Assembly (NCBI GenBank): GCA_029204225.1
Contig: CM055095.1
Span: 41,287,719-41,351,718 of the forward strand
Reading direction: 5' to 3'
DNA: 64,000 bases
DNA from: Diphasiastrum complanatum
Taxonomy: Eukaryota > Streptophyta > Lycopodiopsida > Lycopodiales > Lycopodiaceae
Each line of letters starts with the position of its first letter. The stretch's first letter is position 1. A program made the position numbers and the translations under genes. Shown here one piece after another: positions 12,651 through 24,189 of the stretch. A model generated the notes under the pieces. The model worked only from the letters and a program-made list of their open reading frames with translations. It was not told the origin of the DNA and did not search any database.

Positions 12651-13878
12651 ATGGATCCTTCCTTCTCTAAACCCGAACAACGAGCATTGGTCCTCAAAAC
12701 TAAAGCTTATACGTTAATTGCAGGACAACTCTACAAGCAAGGGTTAGATGGAATTATCCGACGATGTCTTACTGAAGGAGAAATCCCCTCTGTATTTCCC
12801 TCACTCATGAAGGTATTGGTGCCGGCCATTTCTCTTATGAAACAACTGCTAAGAAAATTCTCTTGGCCGGTTTCTGGTGGCCAACACTCTTTGAGGATAC
12901 GCACAATTACACTAAGGCTTGTGATGTCTACCAATGCACAAAACGCTTTCAAAAAATAGACTACATGCCTTTACACCTTGTACCCACTGATCAAGCTTTC
13001 CAAAAATGGGGAATTGCTTATGTCAGACCTATTAGTCCTGCTGCTCGACAGACACAATCTCGTTACATCATAGTAGCTATGGACTATTGCACCAAATGGG
13101 CTGAAGCAAGAGCTGTTCGCAATGCTGACGCTCGTTCCACCGCCAAATTTCTCTATGAACAGGTTATAGTTCGGTTCGGATGTCCTCTAGAGCTTATCAG
13201 TGATAGGGGAACACATTTCCTTAACTCTGTCATAGCAAATCTTCTTTCCAAATTTTTTGTGGTACATCGCAAAAGTTTCCCATACTATCCACGCTGCAAT
13301 GGCCAGGCAGAATCGACCAATAAAATCCTATGTGGCATTCTCACCAAAACCGTCGAATCCAGCCGATCTGATTGGGAGCTCAAACTCCATGCTACTCTCT
13401 GGGCTTATCGCACTACCCCGAAACGAGCTACAAGCTTAACCCCCTTTCAGCTCACATATGGTCAAGAAGCCGTTATGCTTGTGGAATTTCATATTCTCTC
13501 CCTTCAGTAGCCTACAACCTTGAGCTCGATACTCCTCAGAATCTAGCAAATAGGTTATTCCATCTGGAGCAACTCTGTGAAACATGACGGATCAGCATCC
13601 ATGCTCAACAAGTCCACAAATGACGACAAAAAGCATGGCATGATTGATCATTGAAACTTAGAGATTTTCAGGTGGGCGATAAGGTCCTGCTATACCAGGC
13701 CAAAGCCTTCAAAGGCAAACTGAAATTTTCAGGCCAAGGACCTTACGTCATAAAATTTTTTTTTTTGCCTCTGGATATGTCCAACTCCAAACCCTTCAAG
13801 GCGATGTCCTCAACATTGTGGTCAATGGGAGTGGACTGAGAAAGTACAACGAACCCTGCTTTTATCTTGATATGTATT
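12651..13878 (+). pseudogene. G2 gypsy integrase
   Basis: The pre-integrase segment (12651 on) leads through a frameshift near 12790 to the H2C2 zinc finger region (GFWWPTLFEDTHNYTKACDVYQC). The catalytic core at about 12960-13480 has ELISDRGTHF for the second Asp and YYPRCNGQAESTNK for the Glu. The first Asp position reads KWGIAYVRPI, where WGxD is usual, so it is Ala. The C-terminal domain (FQVGDKVLLYQAKAFKGKL) begins in the 13651 frame and continues, after a slip in a T run near 13757, to LRKYNEPCF near 13870. The enzyme would be dead. Confidence 0.9.
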
Positions 13879-13879
13879 A

Positions 13880-14547
13880 GCTGCTTTTTCTCAACTATTT
13901 ATTTTTTTCTTCTTCTTTCTTTTTATTATTTGTATGCCATTTTGACACCATTTTTTGCTGTGATTTGTTGTTCCACCCATCAAGATACTATCAGATCAGT
14001 TTTCTCTGAGAAAGCCACAAAAGTCATTAGTTTCAGACAAAATGTTTTCACATCATCTCAAATAGAATTCGCCTGACCCCTTTCTTATAGAGAACGATTC
14101 ATTTTTAGCCTCCGCGAATTCTGTCTCAAAACAAAAATGTCAAAACAATTAAAAAAAATGGCATTTTCTTCATCAGATATCCATGCTCCGAATTCGCAGA
14201 CAATTTGCAGGAGCTCAAATTGATCCTCACGATTTCTCTATTACCTCTACGAATTTTGACAGATACATTTTTGCATTATCAGACATTTTCCCTCTTTTGG
14301 CCAACACAAATCACTTACAGGAATTCGTGGGCCCTCAGAATGATGTCTCAAAATTTGCGACCATTATTACCAGATCGTGGACACTGAGGACGAATTCTGG
14401 GTAAAGTTGCGAATTCTTGCCCAAAAAAGTCTATGTATAGGTCTCCACCCTTTCTCCACAAGTTCATTTTGGATTGCTGCTCTCGAGTTCATGTCAAATT
14501 TTACAAAATTTTCAAAATTCTCAGAGTAATCTAAAATCACTGCTGCC
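13880..14547 (+). repeat. post-pol spacer of G2 with clustered GAATTC words
   Basis: The spacer occupies the same position as the one in G1. Between about 14066 and 14415 the palindrome GAATTC, usually preceded by C or G, appears about six times plus one near match. By chance one copy per 4 kb is expected. Confidence 0.65.
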
Positions 14548-14613
14548 ATGGCTTCCTGTGATTCCTCACTGAGCTTGCACCGCCGTAAACCCCCTCATGC
14601 CAGGTTATTCAAA
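14548..14613 (+). pseudogene. truncated start of the G2 post-pol ORF
   Basis: ATG at 14548 is followed by about 21 codons (MASCDSSLSLHRR...) and a stop at about 14611. It stands about 670 bases after pol, close to the pol-to-ATG spacing in G1, so it is probably the start of the equivalent ORF, cut off by later insertion. No domain is identifiable. Confidence 0.35.
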
Positions 14614-14639
14614 TGAATATCCAAGAGACTGTGCGGAAG

Positions 14640-15095
14640 CAGATTGTACAAGAATTGAAAATAAATGCCATTTGTACTTTACATGCCACATTTAATGCAT
14701 GAAAGTGGCTTGGATAAGTCTAGATAGCTTGAGAGATGGATCCACAACTCCAATTCAACTCAAAGTAGGAGAAGAGTCCATGGATCTATATATGTGTGAT
14801 GTACTCTCATTGAGAATATGATGAAATTTGTGTGTAATGCAAATTTGGAGACAAGCTCTTTGTGCCCTCTCTCTCTCCATGAGTTTTGTACTTTCTATTT
14901 TCTCTTTCTAGCCGAGTAGAGGCATTTATAATGCTTTGTCTTATGTTTCGTTGACAGATCTTGCTTGTAACACAATAATATTGCTTGTATGATCAGATTT
15001 CCTATTGACAACCAATGCTAGTCTGATCTTTATGGTGTTATTGTGCTTAGGAGATCAAAAATACATGTGTAGGGTGTTCCACACGTGTGAATTCA
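14640..15095 (+). mobile_element. copia LTR fragment, inverted copy of the LTR at 22922-23502
   Basis: From about 14666 the sequence matches the reverse complement of 22922-23375 almost throughout, ending in the same ACACGTGTGAATTCA. The copy at 23 kb is followed by a tRNA-iMet primer site; here the equivalent place reads GCCATTCACGTCAGAGAG and runs into a GA array. It is a solo or truncated LTR, opposite in orientation to element D. A roughly 30-bp indel near 14706 separates the copies. Confidence 0.85.
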
Positions 15096-15104
15096 GCCAT
15101 TCAC

Positions 15105-15669
<565 letters not shown>

Positions 15670-15693
15670 CATCTAACATTTTCAACTTTTGCA

Positions 15694-16720
15694 GAAGAAG
15701 GACCATAAGTTGGTTTCAAGAAAAAGAGTTGCAAGAGAGATCGAGAATATTATTGATAGGATAAATCACATGAATATTGATTTTGGATCATCATTGGCCC
15801 TAGATGATGCTCTTGTTGATGATGACCCCTTGCATGATATAATTAGTTCATCAATGCCTTGTGATTCAATCCATGTCTCCAAATCTCTAGAACGTTCTTA
15901 CCACCCAACCACACCTATCCTAGATGTTGCACATGAGTCCTCCATGATACTCCATGTGGATTTCACAAACTTGACCACCTCTTTAAAAAAGAGAACATGT
16001 CTTGGACGTATTATAACTAGTTTGAAAAATAATTGCAAATTACTACGCACTGTTGATGTGTCAAAAGACATTCTAGGTTCTTTGTCTGACCTTCCTCTTC
16101 CACCTAGCTTGCAACCATTAGTAAAAACTTTTATTAGAAGTAGATATTCGTGTTGGCCACTCCAATCACCATTACCATTAAATGGAACACCATTTACATA
16201 TTGGGGTCGAATGTACATGATCATGCCTAGTGAACACTTTTCTGAGGCTGGTTTGGGCCTTTTTGCATTGAGTAGTATTGAGGTCCCTTTAAATAGTGTT
16301 GTGACATTGATGCCATATGCAGGACCTCAATACAATTGGGGTGATTGGCATGCTTTGTGTCGTCACCAATGGAGGATGCAAGTAGATGGCTTGAATTCAA
16401 ATGCTTGTTCTTTAGAGGAGCAACGCATGCAAGGAGGCAACATCTCAAGGGCAAATTATACATACATTGATGGACGTCCAGATGTGCATGAAAATATTGC
16501 TGCATATATAAATAGTTCCATTGGCCACCCTCTATTGATGAAATGTGATTTTGAAGAACGCACCAACAGAAAAGAAGAATATTTTACTAGGAATGTAAAG
16601 GGCACTTATGTAATGGTCTATGCCACTAGATCTATCAAGTTTGGGGAGGAATTGTTCATCAAGTCTAGTTTCAACCGTCCTCTACCCAAATGTTTGCAAA
16701 AGACAATAAGTCAAATGTGA
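15694..16720 (+). CDS. SET-domain-like protein, open ORF
   Basis: An open frame of about 340 codons ends at TGA 16718. The first in-frame ATG is at 15770; an acceptor-like TTTTGCAG just before 15694 suggests this may be an internal or last exon. The C-terminal half follows the SET methyltransferase layout: SEAGLGLFALSSIEVPLNSVV (the GxG strand, about residues 185-205 of the frame), YIDGRPDVHENIAAYINSS (the usual fold of the RFINHxCxPN motif) and VYATRSIKFGEELFIKSSF (usually GEEL..DY). Key residues depart from consensus: NHxC is replaced by NSSIG and the final Tyr by Phe, so activity is doubtful. SET proteins normally methylate lysines. It stands directly upstream of a CACTA transposase start, which suggests transposon cargo. 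A degenerate copy of its last 25 codons follows at about 16950. Confidence 0.65.
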
Positions 16721-16798
16721 AGATTTAAATTTTGTTGATATGTAGAGATGTATAATCCATGCATCTTGATTGTATTTGGTTTGTGTCATTAAATATGT

Positions 16799-16860
16799 CA
16801 AATGTTAGGAGCATTATTCGTCATTTGCCTAGATTAAATGTTAGGAGCATTATTCGTCTT
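16799..16860 (+). repeat. short direct repeat after the SET-like ORF
   Basis: The phrase AATGTTAGGAGCATTATTCG occurs twice in tandem, about 37 bp apart. Confidence 0.85.
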
Positions 16861-16944
16861 TGAGTTCATTGAATGTTAACAAGTTGAAAAGACAAATCTG
16901 TCTAATAGATACATTGGTATGTTCATGCTTTTTAAACCAAGAGG

Positions 16945-17030
16945 TAATTTATATTCATATGCAACATTTAGATCTATCAAGTGTTGGGAGAAAATGTTTA
17001 TCAAGCATTGTTTCAACCTACTTCTTGTTA
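16945..17030 (+). pseudogene. degenerate duplicate of the SET C-terminus
   Basis: Codons reading YATFRSIKCWEKMFIKHCFN correspond to YATRSIKFGEELFIKSSFN at the end of the SET-like ORF, about 280 bases upstream. The GEEL motif is destroyed. Confidence 0.65.
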
Positions 17031-17106
17031 TTTTGATATATAGGATTCTTCATCCTCATTTAGTTTTGGAGACAATAATCCTCATAATTGTTGACGTAGA
17101 CGACGA

Positions 17107-17865
17107 ATGCAATATAACGGTCCACATATAAAGCAATTACCTCGTCGTCTACGTCAAGGCTTAAAAGAGATGATGAAAATTGATGAGCGCATTAATCAAG
17201 AGACTAATGCATCTGAATCTAGCTCATCTAGATCTACTTCTTCGCAAACAAGTTCCAACGATAAAAATGAGCTTCCAATGAATGATGAATTTGAAGTCAT
17301 GGGAGACATGTTGGATGATATGTACGAGAACAATATTGCAACTAGACACAATGAACAAGATGAGGAGGCACTTTTGCCTAAAAAAAAAAAAAAATTGCGA
17401 GAAGAATCAAAGACCGAATTGTATCCTGGAGCAAAGACATCTCGTTTGGCGACTTCTCTACTTCTATTAAATCTTCAAGCCAAATATAGATGGAGTGACC
17501 AAAGCCTCACATCATTATTTGAGTAATTGTTTTTCATCTACTTGTCATTTTTGCTTTGAAACAAAATTTTCAATTTGGACATCGAGTGATATTTTTTTTA
17601 CAATGACTTCTTTTGTCATGTACAGACTATTGAAAAACAAAATTCTCCCAGAAGGGAATGTCATGCCTGAGACAAGAGATGGAAGATTTGTGGAAGGGGA
17701 TAAAAGCATATGACATTTTGTGCCCCTTTCATGAGAGGGAGTTTACACTACATGCCATTGTAATGTGGACAATGCATGACTATCCAGGATTAGGTGAATG
17801 CTCAGGTAATCATTCAAACAATGTCTATCTTGTGTACATAGGAGTTTGTTTACAGTTACATACAA
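17107..17865 (+). pseudogene. CACTA transposase (TNP2-like) N-terminal fragment
   Basis: The first exon, 17107-17522, starts MQYNGPHIKQLPRRL, passes a Ser-rich stretch and an acidic stretch, and reaches LYPGAKTSRLATSLLLLNLQ...WSDQSLTSLFE, the conserved start of En/Spm TNP2 proteins. A canonical GT...AG intron, 17523-17635, restores LLKNKILPEGNVMPE in phase. After a frame change near 17700 the sequence reads YDILCPFHEREFTLHAIVMWTMHDYPGLGECSG, a motif normally some 150-200 residues further on, so an internal piece is deleted. Nothing recognisable follows about 17865. It could be the mate of the reverse-strand C-terminal fragment at 7.2-8.6 kb, but that is only a possibility. Confidence 0.85.
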
Positions 17866-17928
17866 CTAGTAATTCTTGACATTTACATGATATACTACAA
17901 TGGCTATAATTATTCTTTGTTGGAAGTA

Positions 17929-18724
17929 TTTCTAGTGAGTGCGGTGGCTAAATCTACTTACGGGTGTAGTATAGGGATGTAGAGATTCGTCCACTTTTTA
18001 AGTTTCTACAAAAGCTTCAACAGAAATATGGAGGAATGAGAGCACTAAGGCTTACCCAACTAGTGCCCGAAACGGAAATAAACTAATTAGTAACAACAAC
18101 GAAAATCCTTGCTAAGGCTTACCCAACTAGCAAGGTGACTAGACTAATCCTAGATTAACACCCAAAGGGTGATAAAATGAGATTGCGGCTAATACTAAAC
18201 AAATAAGCAATAATGAATATGCCACAATAAAATCGATGAAAAGGAGGCAAGAGGAGGCCTGAACACCTTCCCTCAAGCTATGCACCTTTCCAAGGGAAAC
18301 ACAAATGAAATAGAATGATAATTCTCCAAAATAGAGAGCAAGATAGCTTAATCTCAAAAGTGTTATTTACAATGCAAATACCTCTCCTTTTATGGCAAGG
18401 AGGGTCTTCTATAAGTGTCTACTAACTTATGGGACTAATCTGTTTCTAGCCTTTCTAGAACTTCTAACTTAGGATTTAGAACTTCAATTTTCTTAACTTA
18501 GGACAACTTAAGATAAAATATTTCTAATCTTAAGTTTCCTAAGTCTAAGTTCTAAATCTAAGTTTAAGCTATTTTATTATTATTTAAGCTTCTACTCATG
18601 GACTTACAAAACACATGTCATGGCTTGAAGTTTATTGACAGATACTCATACGTGGTCTTACAAAACACATGCCACAGAGTTTTATTATTTTTTTATTTTC
18701 TCTGTGTTAGCATAATTGGTAACA
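17929..18724 (-). mobile_element. possible LTR of a non-autonomous retroelement
   Basis: On the minus strand a purine tract (AAGGAGGGGGA, 18726-18736) is followed by TGTTACCAATTATGC at 18724; the far end reads CTTCCAACA at about 17929. TG...CA termini beside a polypurine tract suggest a 3' LTR. The only other copy I could compare is absent, so this remains tentative. Confidence 0.35.
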
Positions 18725-18869
18725 TTATCCCCCTCCTTATTGGATTGGTGGCCCACACCAATCGACGCCTTTTTATCCTGGATTTTTTGTGCTTCTTGGA
18801 GGCGAGATTGTTATTGTCGGGAGTGGTAGATGATCGTCCCGATGCCCTCCATCATTTGCCACCATAATT

Positions 18870-19620
18870 TGTTCAGGAAGGGCATGGGTTTGTATTAATG
18901 GAGCATACCCTAGAGAAAGTTATGGGTTCTCCATAGCTCCACCACATCAACATGCAAGGCGGAAGTAAGTGCAACACAATAATAGAGCCTTGCAACGTTG
19001 ATATGGTCGTCTTGTGTGCGCAAGGGTTTACTGATGTCAAGGACAATTGGGGGTAACCCTCGATCCCAAAAACCTCTGAGTTCTGCCAAAAATGCCACCA
19101 GGCCGAATTATCCGCAAGATATCTGACATCGCGATCAAGATTGCCATGGTGCTTCTGGTAGAAGACTCGACAGTTAGTGACCATGTCTTTGGCTAAGTTG
19201 TCAGTATCGACTCCTGTGAGCTTAGTCCAAAAGATTCTGTTCTTGACCTTGGTGGCAGGAAACGGTTCTCGTCTCGCTACTGGATAGTAATAAGGATTGG
19301 TGCACATGTAGGAGGGAGCTTTGAGATATCGTGTCATCGAGGTCTTACTTTGTAGGAAGAGTTGATGGTGCCAGAGAGGTTGTGGATCCAGGAGTTTGAC
19401 TGCTGCTTTATGTGTTTGACACTGGTCTAAATCTGGCAGTATGTAGCCACCTCGCTCTTTCATTGTTGGGTACTGTAGCGTAGACATCCCAAAGGGAGCC
19501 GGGAACCATGACTTAGCTTCCCAGCCTTCAACGCTTGCCATCGAAATCCACTTGACATACAAGCAACCAACTCGCCAACAACGATCAGACTTAACCAACT
19601 TGAAGTTCCGAAAACCAACA
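18870..19620 (-). pseudogene. unrecognised ORF segment beside the copia D RT
   Basis: An open minus-strand frame (19685 to 18873, 270 codons) begins with copia sequence (SYCVHKLSQFMQDPNA) and then, from about 19620, changes to about 240 residues that I do not recognise. They are rich in Trp, Cys and Tyr (for example VGCLYVKWISMASVEGWEAK and NSAWWHFWQNSEVFG) and free of stops. It could be a captured gene fragment inside the putative non-autonomous element. I assign no function. Confidence 0.4.
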
Positions 19621-20689
19621 TTGAGATCCAACCTGGCGTTGGGATCTTGCATAAATTGACTCAATTTGTGCACACAATAGCTCAAATCGGGTCTAGTGAT
19701 AGTAAGCCAAATTAAAGAGCCTATAAGACTCCTATAAAGTGTGATGTTCTCGAAGGATCTTTCATCACCCTTAATAGGATCTTTTACATGTTGGAGTATC
19801 TATGCCTTTACAACTTTGCATATTGAATTTTTTTAACATAGAAAAGACATATCTAGATTGACAAATAAAAGCATACTCTTCATGAAAATCAATCTCAAGG
19901 CCCAAAATGTAATGGATCTCTCCTAGATCTTGCATTTTAAACTCTTTTCCTAATGCATCTTTGGTTTCTTGAACTAGCATCAAACAACTTCTACTAAGAA
20001 TAATGTCATCTAGATAGATGAGGAGAATGACAATATTACTACCATCAAATTTTAAGTACCTAGAAGGATCATAGTCTACTAAGCACAAATCCTAATGAAT
20101 GTAGAAAGTTGTTGAGTCTTGAATACCATGATCTAGGTGCTTGCTTTAAGCCATAAAGACTTCTAAATAGCAAACACACCTTAGATTTATCCTTGATAAA
20201 TCCTTGAGGCTGTTCCATGTATATCTCCTCCTCAAGATAGACATTCAAAAAAGCGTTGGAGACATCAAGTTGAAACAGTTTTCACTTAAAAAATAAGGCA
20301 AGAGAGATTATGATTCTTATTATCACCATCTTTGCTACAGGAGCAAAGGTTTCTTCATAGTCAAGGCCATATATTCGTGCAAAGCCTTTAGCACATAATC
20401 TTGCCTTGTACTTGTTGATGGAGCCATCATGATTGTACTTGATCTTGAACACCCACTTGCATCCAATGATATGCATGTAAGGTGGTGGATCCACTAGCTC
20501 CCATGTGTGGTTGGTGATCAAGGCATCATATTCAATCTTCATGGCCTCATACCACTCCTTGGTATTGAGGGCTTCTTGAACATCTTTGGGCTCCTCATGA
20601 GAAACAAAATAAGCATAAGTGGAATCAAGATCCACTTGTTTTTCTTTGTCATCATAAGTGAGCCTCTTGGGCTCGAATCTCTCCCTCAT
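19621..20689 (-). pseudogene. copia element D reverse transcriptase
   Basis: On the minus strand: the RT start (EWYEAMKIEYDALITNHTWELV, GCKWVFKIKYNHDGSINKYKARL, DYEETFAPVAKM), a decayed middle ([21 protein letters not shown]), the catalytic LIYLDDIIL at about 20020, and LTITRPDLSYCVHKLSQFMQDPN near 19680-19630. RNase H and the 3' LTR are missing because the sequence changes abruptly at about 19620. Stops and frameshifts lie around 20090-20280. The close relative C4 at 62.5-64 kb keeps the RNase H. Confidence 0.9.
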
Positions 20690-21249
20690 GGATCTTCTAT
20701 GAAATTCTTGGAGATAAGATTAGGCAAGCCAATAGCTTTGGCTTTTTTGACCATGGACACCATAGAATTATAGTTAGGATGACCCAACCTTCTATGCCAT
20801 AGTTCCTCCAAAGACATATGAGTAGCAAAAGCACTATCACAAGAGTTAGCATACTCTTTGGGATCAAGCTTGTAGATTCCGCCATATTTAGACCCAAATG
20901 CAAGGATTTCATCATGCTTCTTGATTGTACATGTATCAACATTGAAATTCACATCTAGTCCACTATCAAACAAATGCCCAACACTAATAAGATTTTTTGT
21001 TAGCTTGGGAACAAAAAGTACATTAGACAGAGAAAGAACTTTTGATGAAGAAAGCTTTAAGGGAATGGTCCCTATGCCTTCAATAGCACACTCATGATCA
21101 TTTGCTGTGTAGATGGACTTCTTGGCTCCTTCATAAGGTGACATGGATGAAAAAGAATACTTGGAGCTACACATATGTGAGGAAGCTCCACTATCAATAT
21201 ACCACGAACCATACTTCTTGAAAGGTGATGAAGAAAAACTCGAGACCAT
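20690..21249 (-). pseudogene. copia D protease and GAG-pre-integrase
   Basis: A 187-codon minus-strand frame contains the copia protease (SWYIDSGASSHMCSSKYSF) and the pre-integrase domain (LEELWHRRLGHPNYNSMVSMV). It stops at GLPNLISKNFIEDP and is followed within a few bases by the RT linker. The whole integrase core, about 1 kb, is therefore deleted. Confidence 0.88.
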
Positions 21250-21318
21250 AAGAGATCCCTCTTCATCACTTGCATGAGCATCTTCCTTCTCTTGATTAGA
21301 AATGTTGGCTTGCTTGAA

Positions 21319-22115
21319 TTAACTCTTCTTCTTGAAGCAATTGGTGGCATAGTGCCCCTTCTTGTCACAAAAGAAACACTTGATGTTTTTCTTCTTCTTC
21401 TTGGATGTGGAAGCTTGAGAGGACTCATCCTCATCTCCTTTCTCCTTGGAAATAAGACTGTTCTTGCTTGAAGAGAATTGGTATTGATTCTTACTTCTTG
21501 TCTTGTGCTTGTCTTTGGTAAAGAGAGCTTTACCATCAATGTTGAGAGATAGTCTCTCCATTTTCAAGAGTTTATACTCTTGTCTTGATTCTTCAGAAAT
21601 GAGCACACTTTGGAGTGCTTCCAAACTTGGTAGCTCCTCCTTAATGGCATAACTCTGAACAAGGTTGTTATATTCCTCCTTTAACCCATTAAGTATGACT
21701 TGAACAAGTTCATTTTGGTTGATGGAGTCTCCTATGCATGACAATTCTCTATGGAGGTCTTTAACTCTCATTACATAAGTTGAAACAATTCATCACTTCT
21801 CTGTACACTTGGAAAAATTTGGTTTCTTAGTGTTAGAAGTCTAGAAGTATTTTTTGCCTCATAGATAGACTTGAGAGTATCCCAAGCATCTTTGGCATTA
21901 GTACAAGCACCAATTTCTCTTAAGATGTCATTTGAGACATTCATCTTAATATAATGTAGAGCCATCCTGGCTCTCTTTTTGTACTTTGGAATTTCTTGAG
22001 AAATTTGTAGCTCTTCTTCAATGCCAAGTACAATATCCATCACATCTTGTAGTATTAAGATAGATTCCATTTTAACCTTCCAAATTGAGTAATTGGAGGT
22101 TGACAATCTTTCACT
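21319..22115 (-). pseudogene. copia D gag
   Basis: Two overlapping minus-strand frames cover gag: LSTSNYSIWKVKMESILILQDVMD at about 22110-22030, the UBN2-type middle (KDAWDTLKSIYEAKNTSRLLTLRNQ), then LVQVILNGLKEEYNNLVQSY and the zinc knuckle CFFCDKKGHYATNC at about 21340-21385. The frame shifts near 21770. A start codon region is lacking because an inverted fragment joins at about 22120. Confidence 0.88.
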
Positions 22116-22121
22116 TGCTTC

Positions 22122-22500
22122 TAATAGAAAAGAACAAAGCAAAGTTGAAGTGTTTCTTTTGTGGGAAGAAAGGACACTTTGCTTCAAAATGCTATAAGAA
22201 GAAGAATGCACAAGGGAATGAAGATCAAGGCAATCTTGCACAAGGCGAGGAGGAAGAGGATGGCTTCAACACATCCTTGATGGTAGCACCTACACCAACA
22301 TCAAGCCAAGAGACATGGTGGATTGATAGTGGGGCTAGTTTCCACATTTCATTCAACAAGCGTTATTTCTCTTATCTACTTTCTTGCAATGATTCTAAGA
22401 AATCAATCTACACATATAGTGATCAAGAATGCAAGATAGATGGCATAGGATCTATTCCATTATGCTTAGGATCATCTAAAAGGATAGATCTTGATATGTC
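22122..22500 (+). pseudogene. inverted copia gag-protease fragment within element D
   Basis: A forward frame encodes the zinc knuckle CFFCGKKGHFASKC and the protease start WWIDSGASFHISFNKRYFS up to GIGSIPLCLGSSKRI. It is homologous to, but clearly diverged from, the minus-strand copy in D, and it lies between D's primer site and D's gag. It is therefore an insertion or recombination product from a related family in opposite orientation. Confidence 0.85.
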
Positions 22501-22906
22501 CCATCAATGATGGAAATAAAAAAAGATGGATGAAAGAATTGCTTTTTTTCTCACTATAGGAACCAATCAAGGGTACAAAACCAAATCCTATGTAAGACTT
22601 AGCAAAAAACTGTGAGATAGATCTCACTAGCTTGACAATCTCTCTAAAACAAGATTTAAATCATCAAAAAAGATGAAGTATGGCAAAAGTTATGGTTCTC
22701 TGAATTTCACACGTGTGAAATATTCCAAAAATGTCAAATTGACTCAAATACAATCTATTTGTATGAAACAATTTGTCTAGAACCTATAAGTTTTGTCTAA
22801 ATCACATATAGATGAGATTATGTAGCTTCTGGATGATTTTTGTGATCCTGAAATCTGATCAGATCTACAAACTTTTTGATTAGATTTGCTTGTAAAACTT
22901 AGGTAG

Positions 22907-22918
22907 GCTCTGATACCA
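22907..22918 (-). promoter_or_regulatory. primer binding site of copia D, tRNA-iMet type
   Basis: The minus strand reads TGGTATCAGAGC, the standard initiator-Met tRNA primer site of plant copia elements, a few bases inside the LTR end. Confidence 0.9.
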
Positions 22919-22921
22919 TGC

Positions 22922-23502
22922 TGAATTCACACGTGTGGGACGCCCTACACATGTATTTTTGATCTCCTAAGCACAATAACACCATAAAGATCAGACTAGC
23001 ATTGGTTGTCAATAGGAAAGCTGATCATACAAGCAATATTATTGTGTTACAAGCAAGATCTATCAACAAAACATAAGACAAAGCATCATAAATGCCTCTA
23101 CTTGGCTAGAGAGAGAAAATAGAAAGTACAAAACTCGTGGAGAGAGAGAGGACACAAAGAGCTTGTCTCCAAATTTGTATTACACACAAATTTTATCATA
23201 TTCTCAATGAGAGTACATCACACATATAGATCCATGGACTCTTCTCCTACTTTGAGTTGAATTGGAGTTGTGGATCAATCTCTCAAGTTATCTAGACTTA
23301 TCCAAGCCACCTCACTATGTCTAATTGTGCCACATAGTCTTTTCATGCATTAAATGTGGCATGTAAAGTACAAATGGCAATTCCTATGGTAGCTTGAGTT
23401 TCTACTTCTACCTACCTTGAATATTTTATTCTAAGATGGGTCTTTACTAAGCCAAAAGAGCTCAATTCATCTTTGGCATTTTTAGGACCCATACTCACAA
23501 CA
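22922..23502 (-). mobile_element. 5' LTR of copia element D
   Basis: On the minus strand the LTR starts TGTTGTGAGTATGGG (23502) and ends CACACGTGTGAATTCA (22922), next to the primer site. About 430 bp of it are repeated in opposite orientation at 14666-15095. A GA-rich tract lies at 23138-23150. The CACGTG near its end is a G-box-like hexamer; whether it acts as one is unknown. Confidence 0.85.
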
Positions 23503-23567
23503 TTAGATAGATTCTTCAATATTTTGACATGAATGAGTCTATTATGGTGATTGACTATGGAAATCAA

Positions 23568-23745
23568 GATTAACTACATCTAATCATTCTATTTGGATTT
23601 TTTCTTTTAGAAGCAAGTGAGAGATTAACTTCATCTAATCATTCTATTTGGATTTTTCCTTTTAGAAGCAAGTGAGAGATTAACTTCATATAAATATTCT
23701 ATTTGGATTTTTCCTTTTAGAAGCAAGTGAGAGATTAACTTCAAA
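23568..23745 (+). repeat. 55-bp tandem repeat, three units plus a partial
   Basis: Units begin with GATTAACT at 23568, 23623, 23678 and 23733 and contain TCTATTTGGATTTTTTC and TTTTAGAAGCAAGTGAGA. The units differ by only a few bases. Confidence 0.95.
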
Positions 23746-23818
23746 GTATCGTGGCACTCATCCTATCGCTCAATATTTATTGGCCAAACTATACTTGAAG
23801 TGTCATAAGGGTCAAAGA

Positions 23819-24189
23819 TTAAAGCATTTTCGAAAAACACTTTAAAAAGTTTACCTCTTGTACCCTTGGATTCTCTGTGTGCACTTCATTGGCCCAAATA
23901 TGATCGTTGACAATCCTCCTTGTCCGAATCCTAAGGCCTTTGCATTGTGTGCATGTACATGGTATCCTCTCATCATTTTCCTGGTTGAAACTGGTCCAAT
24001 AATCCAATTGCAAATTGCACAAATTCTTTTAGTGTCATTCAAGTGAAAATTGACAAATTCTAATATGTGACGAATTGTAACATGTGACAAAAATTGACAA
24101 AATAGTCTTTGTACATTTAGTGCATTTTCAACCTTCATTTGTGATGGAGTGGTGTCTTGGCTTTCCAAAGAGCAATATACGATATCCAA
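23819..24189 (-). pseudogene. possible transposon-associated fragment
   Basis: Minus-strand frames include ERIPCTCTQCKGLRIRTRRIVNDHIW, which vaguely resembles the transposase-associated Cys-rich domain at the N-terminus of CACTA proteins (CPCxxC...V..HL). The similarity is weak and the reading frame is broken. The adjoining 55-bp repeats would suit a transposon end. Confidence 0.3.

Noticed and set aside
23568-23745. Possible CRISPR-like direct repeats
   Set aside because: Units are contiguous with no unique spacers, and the genome is a plant.
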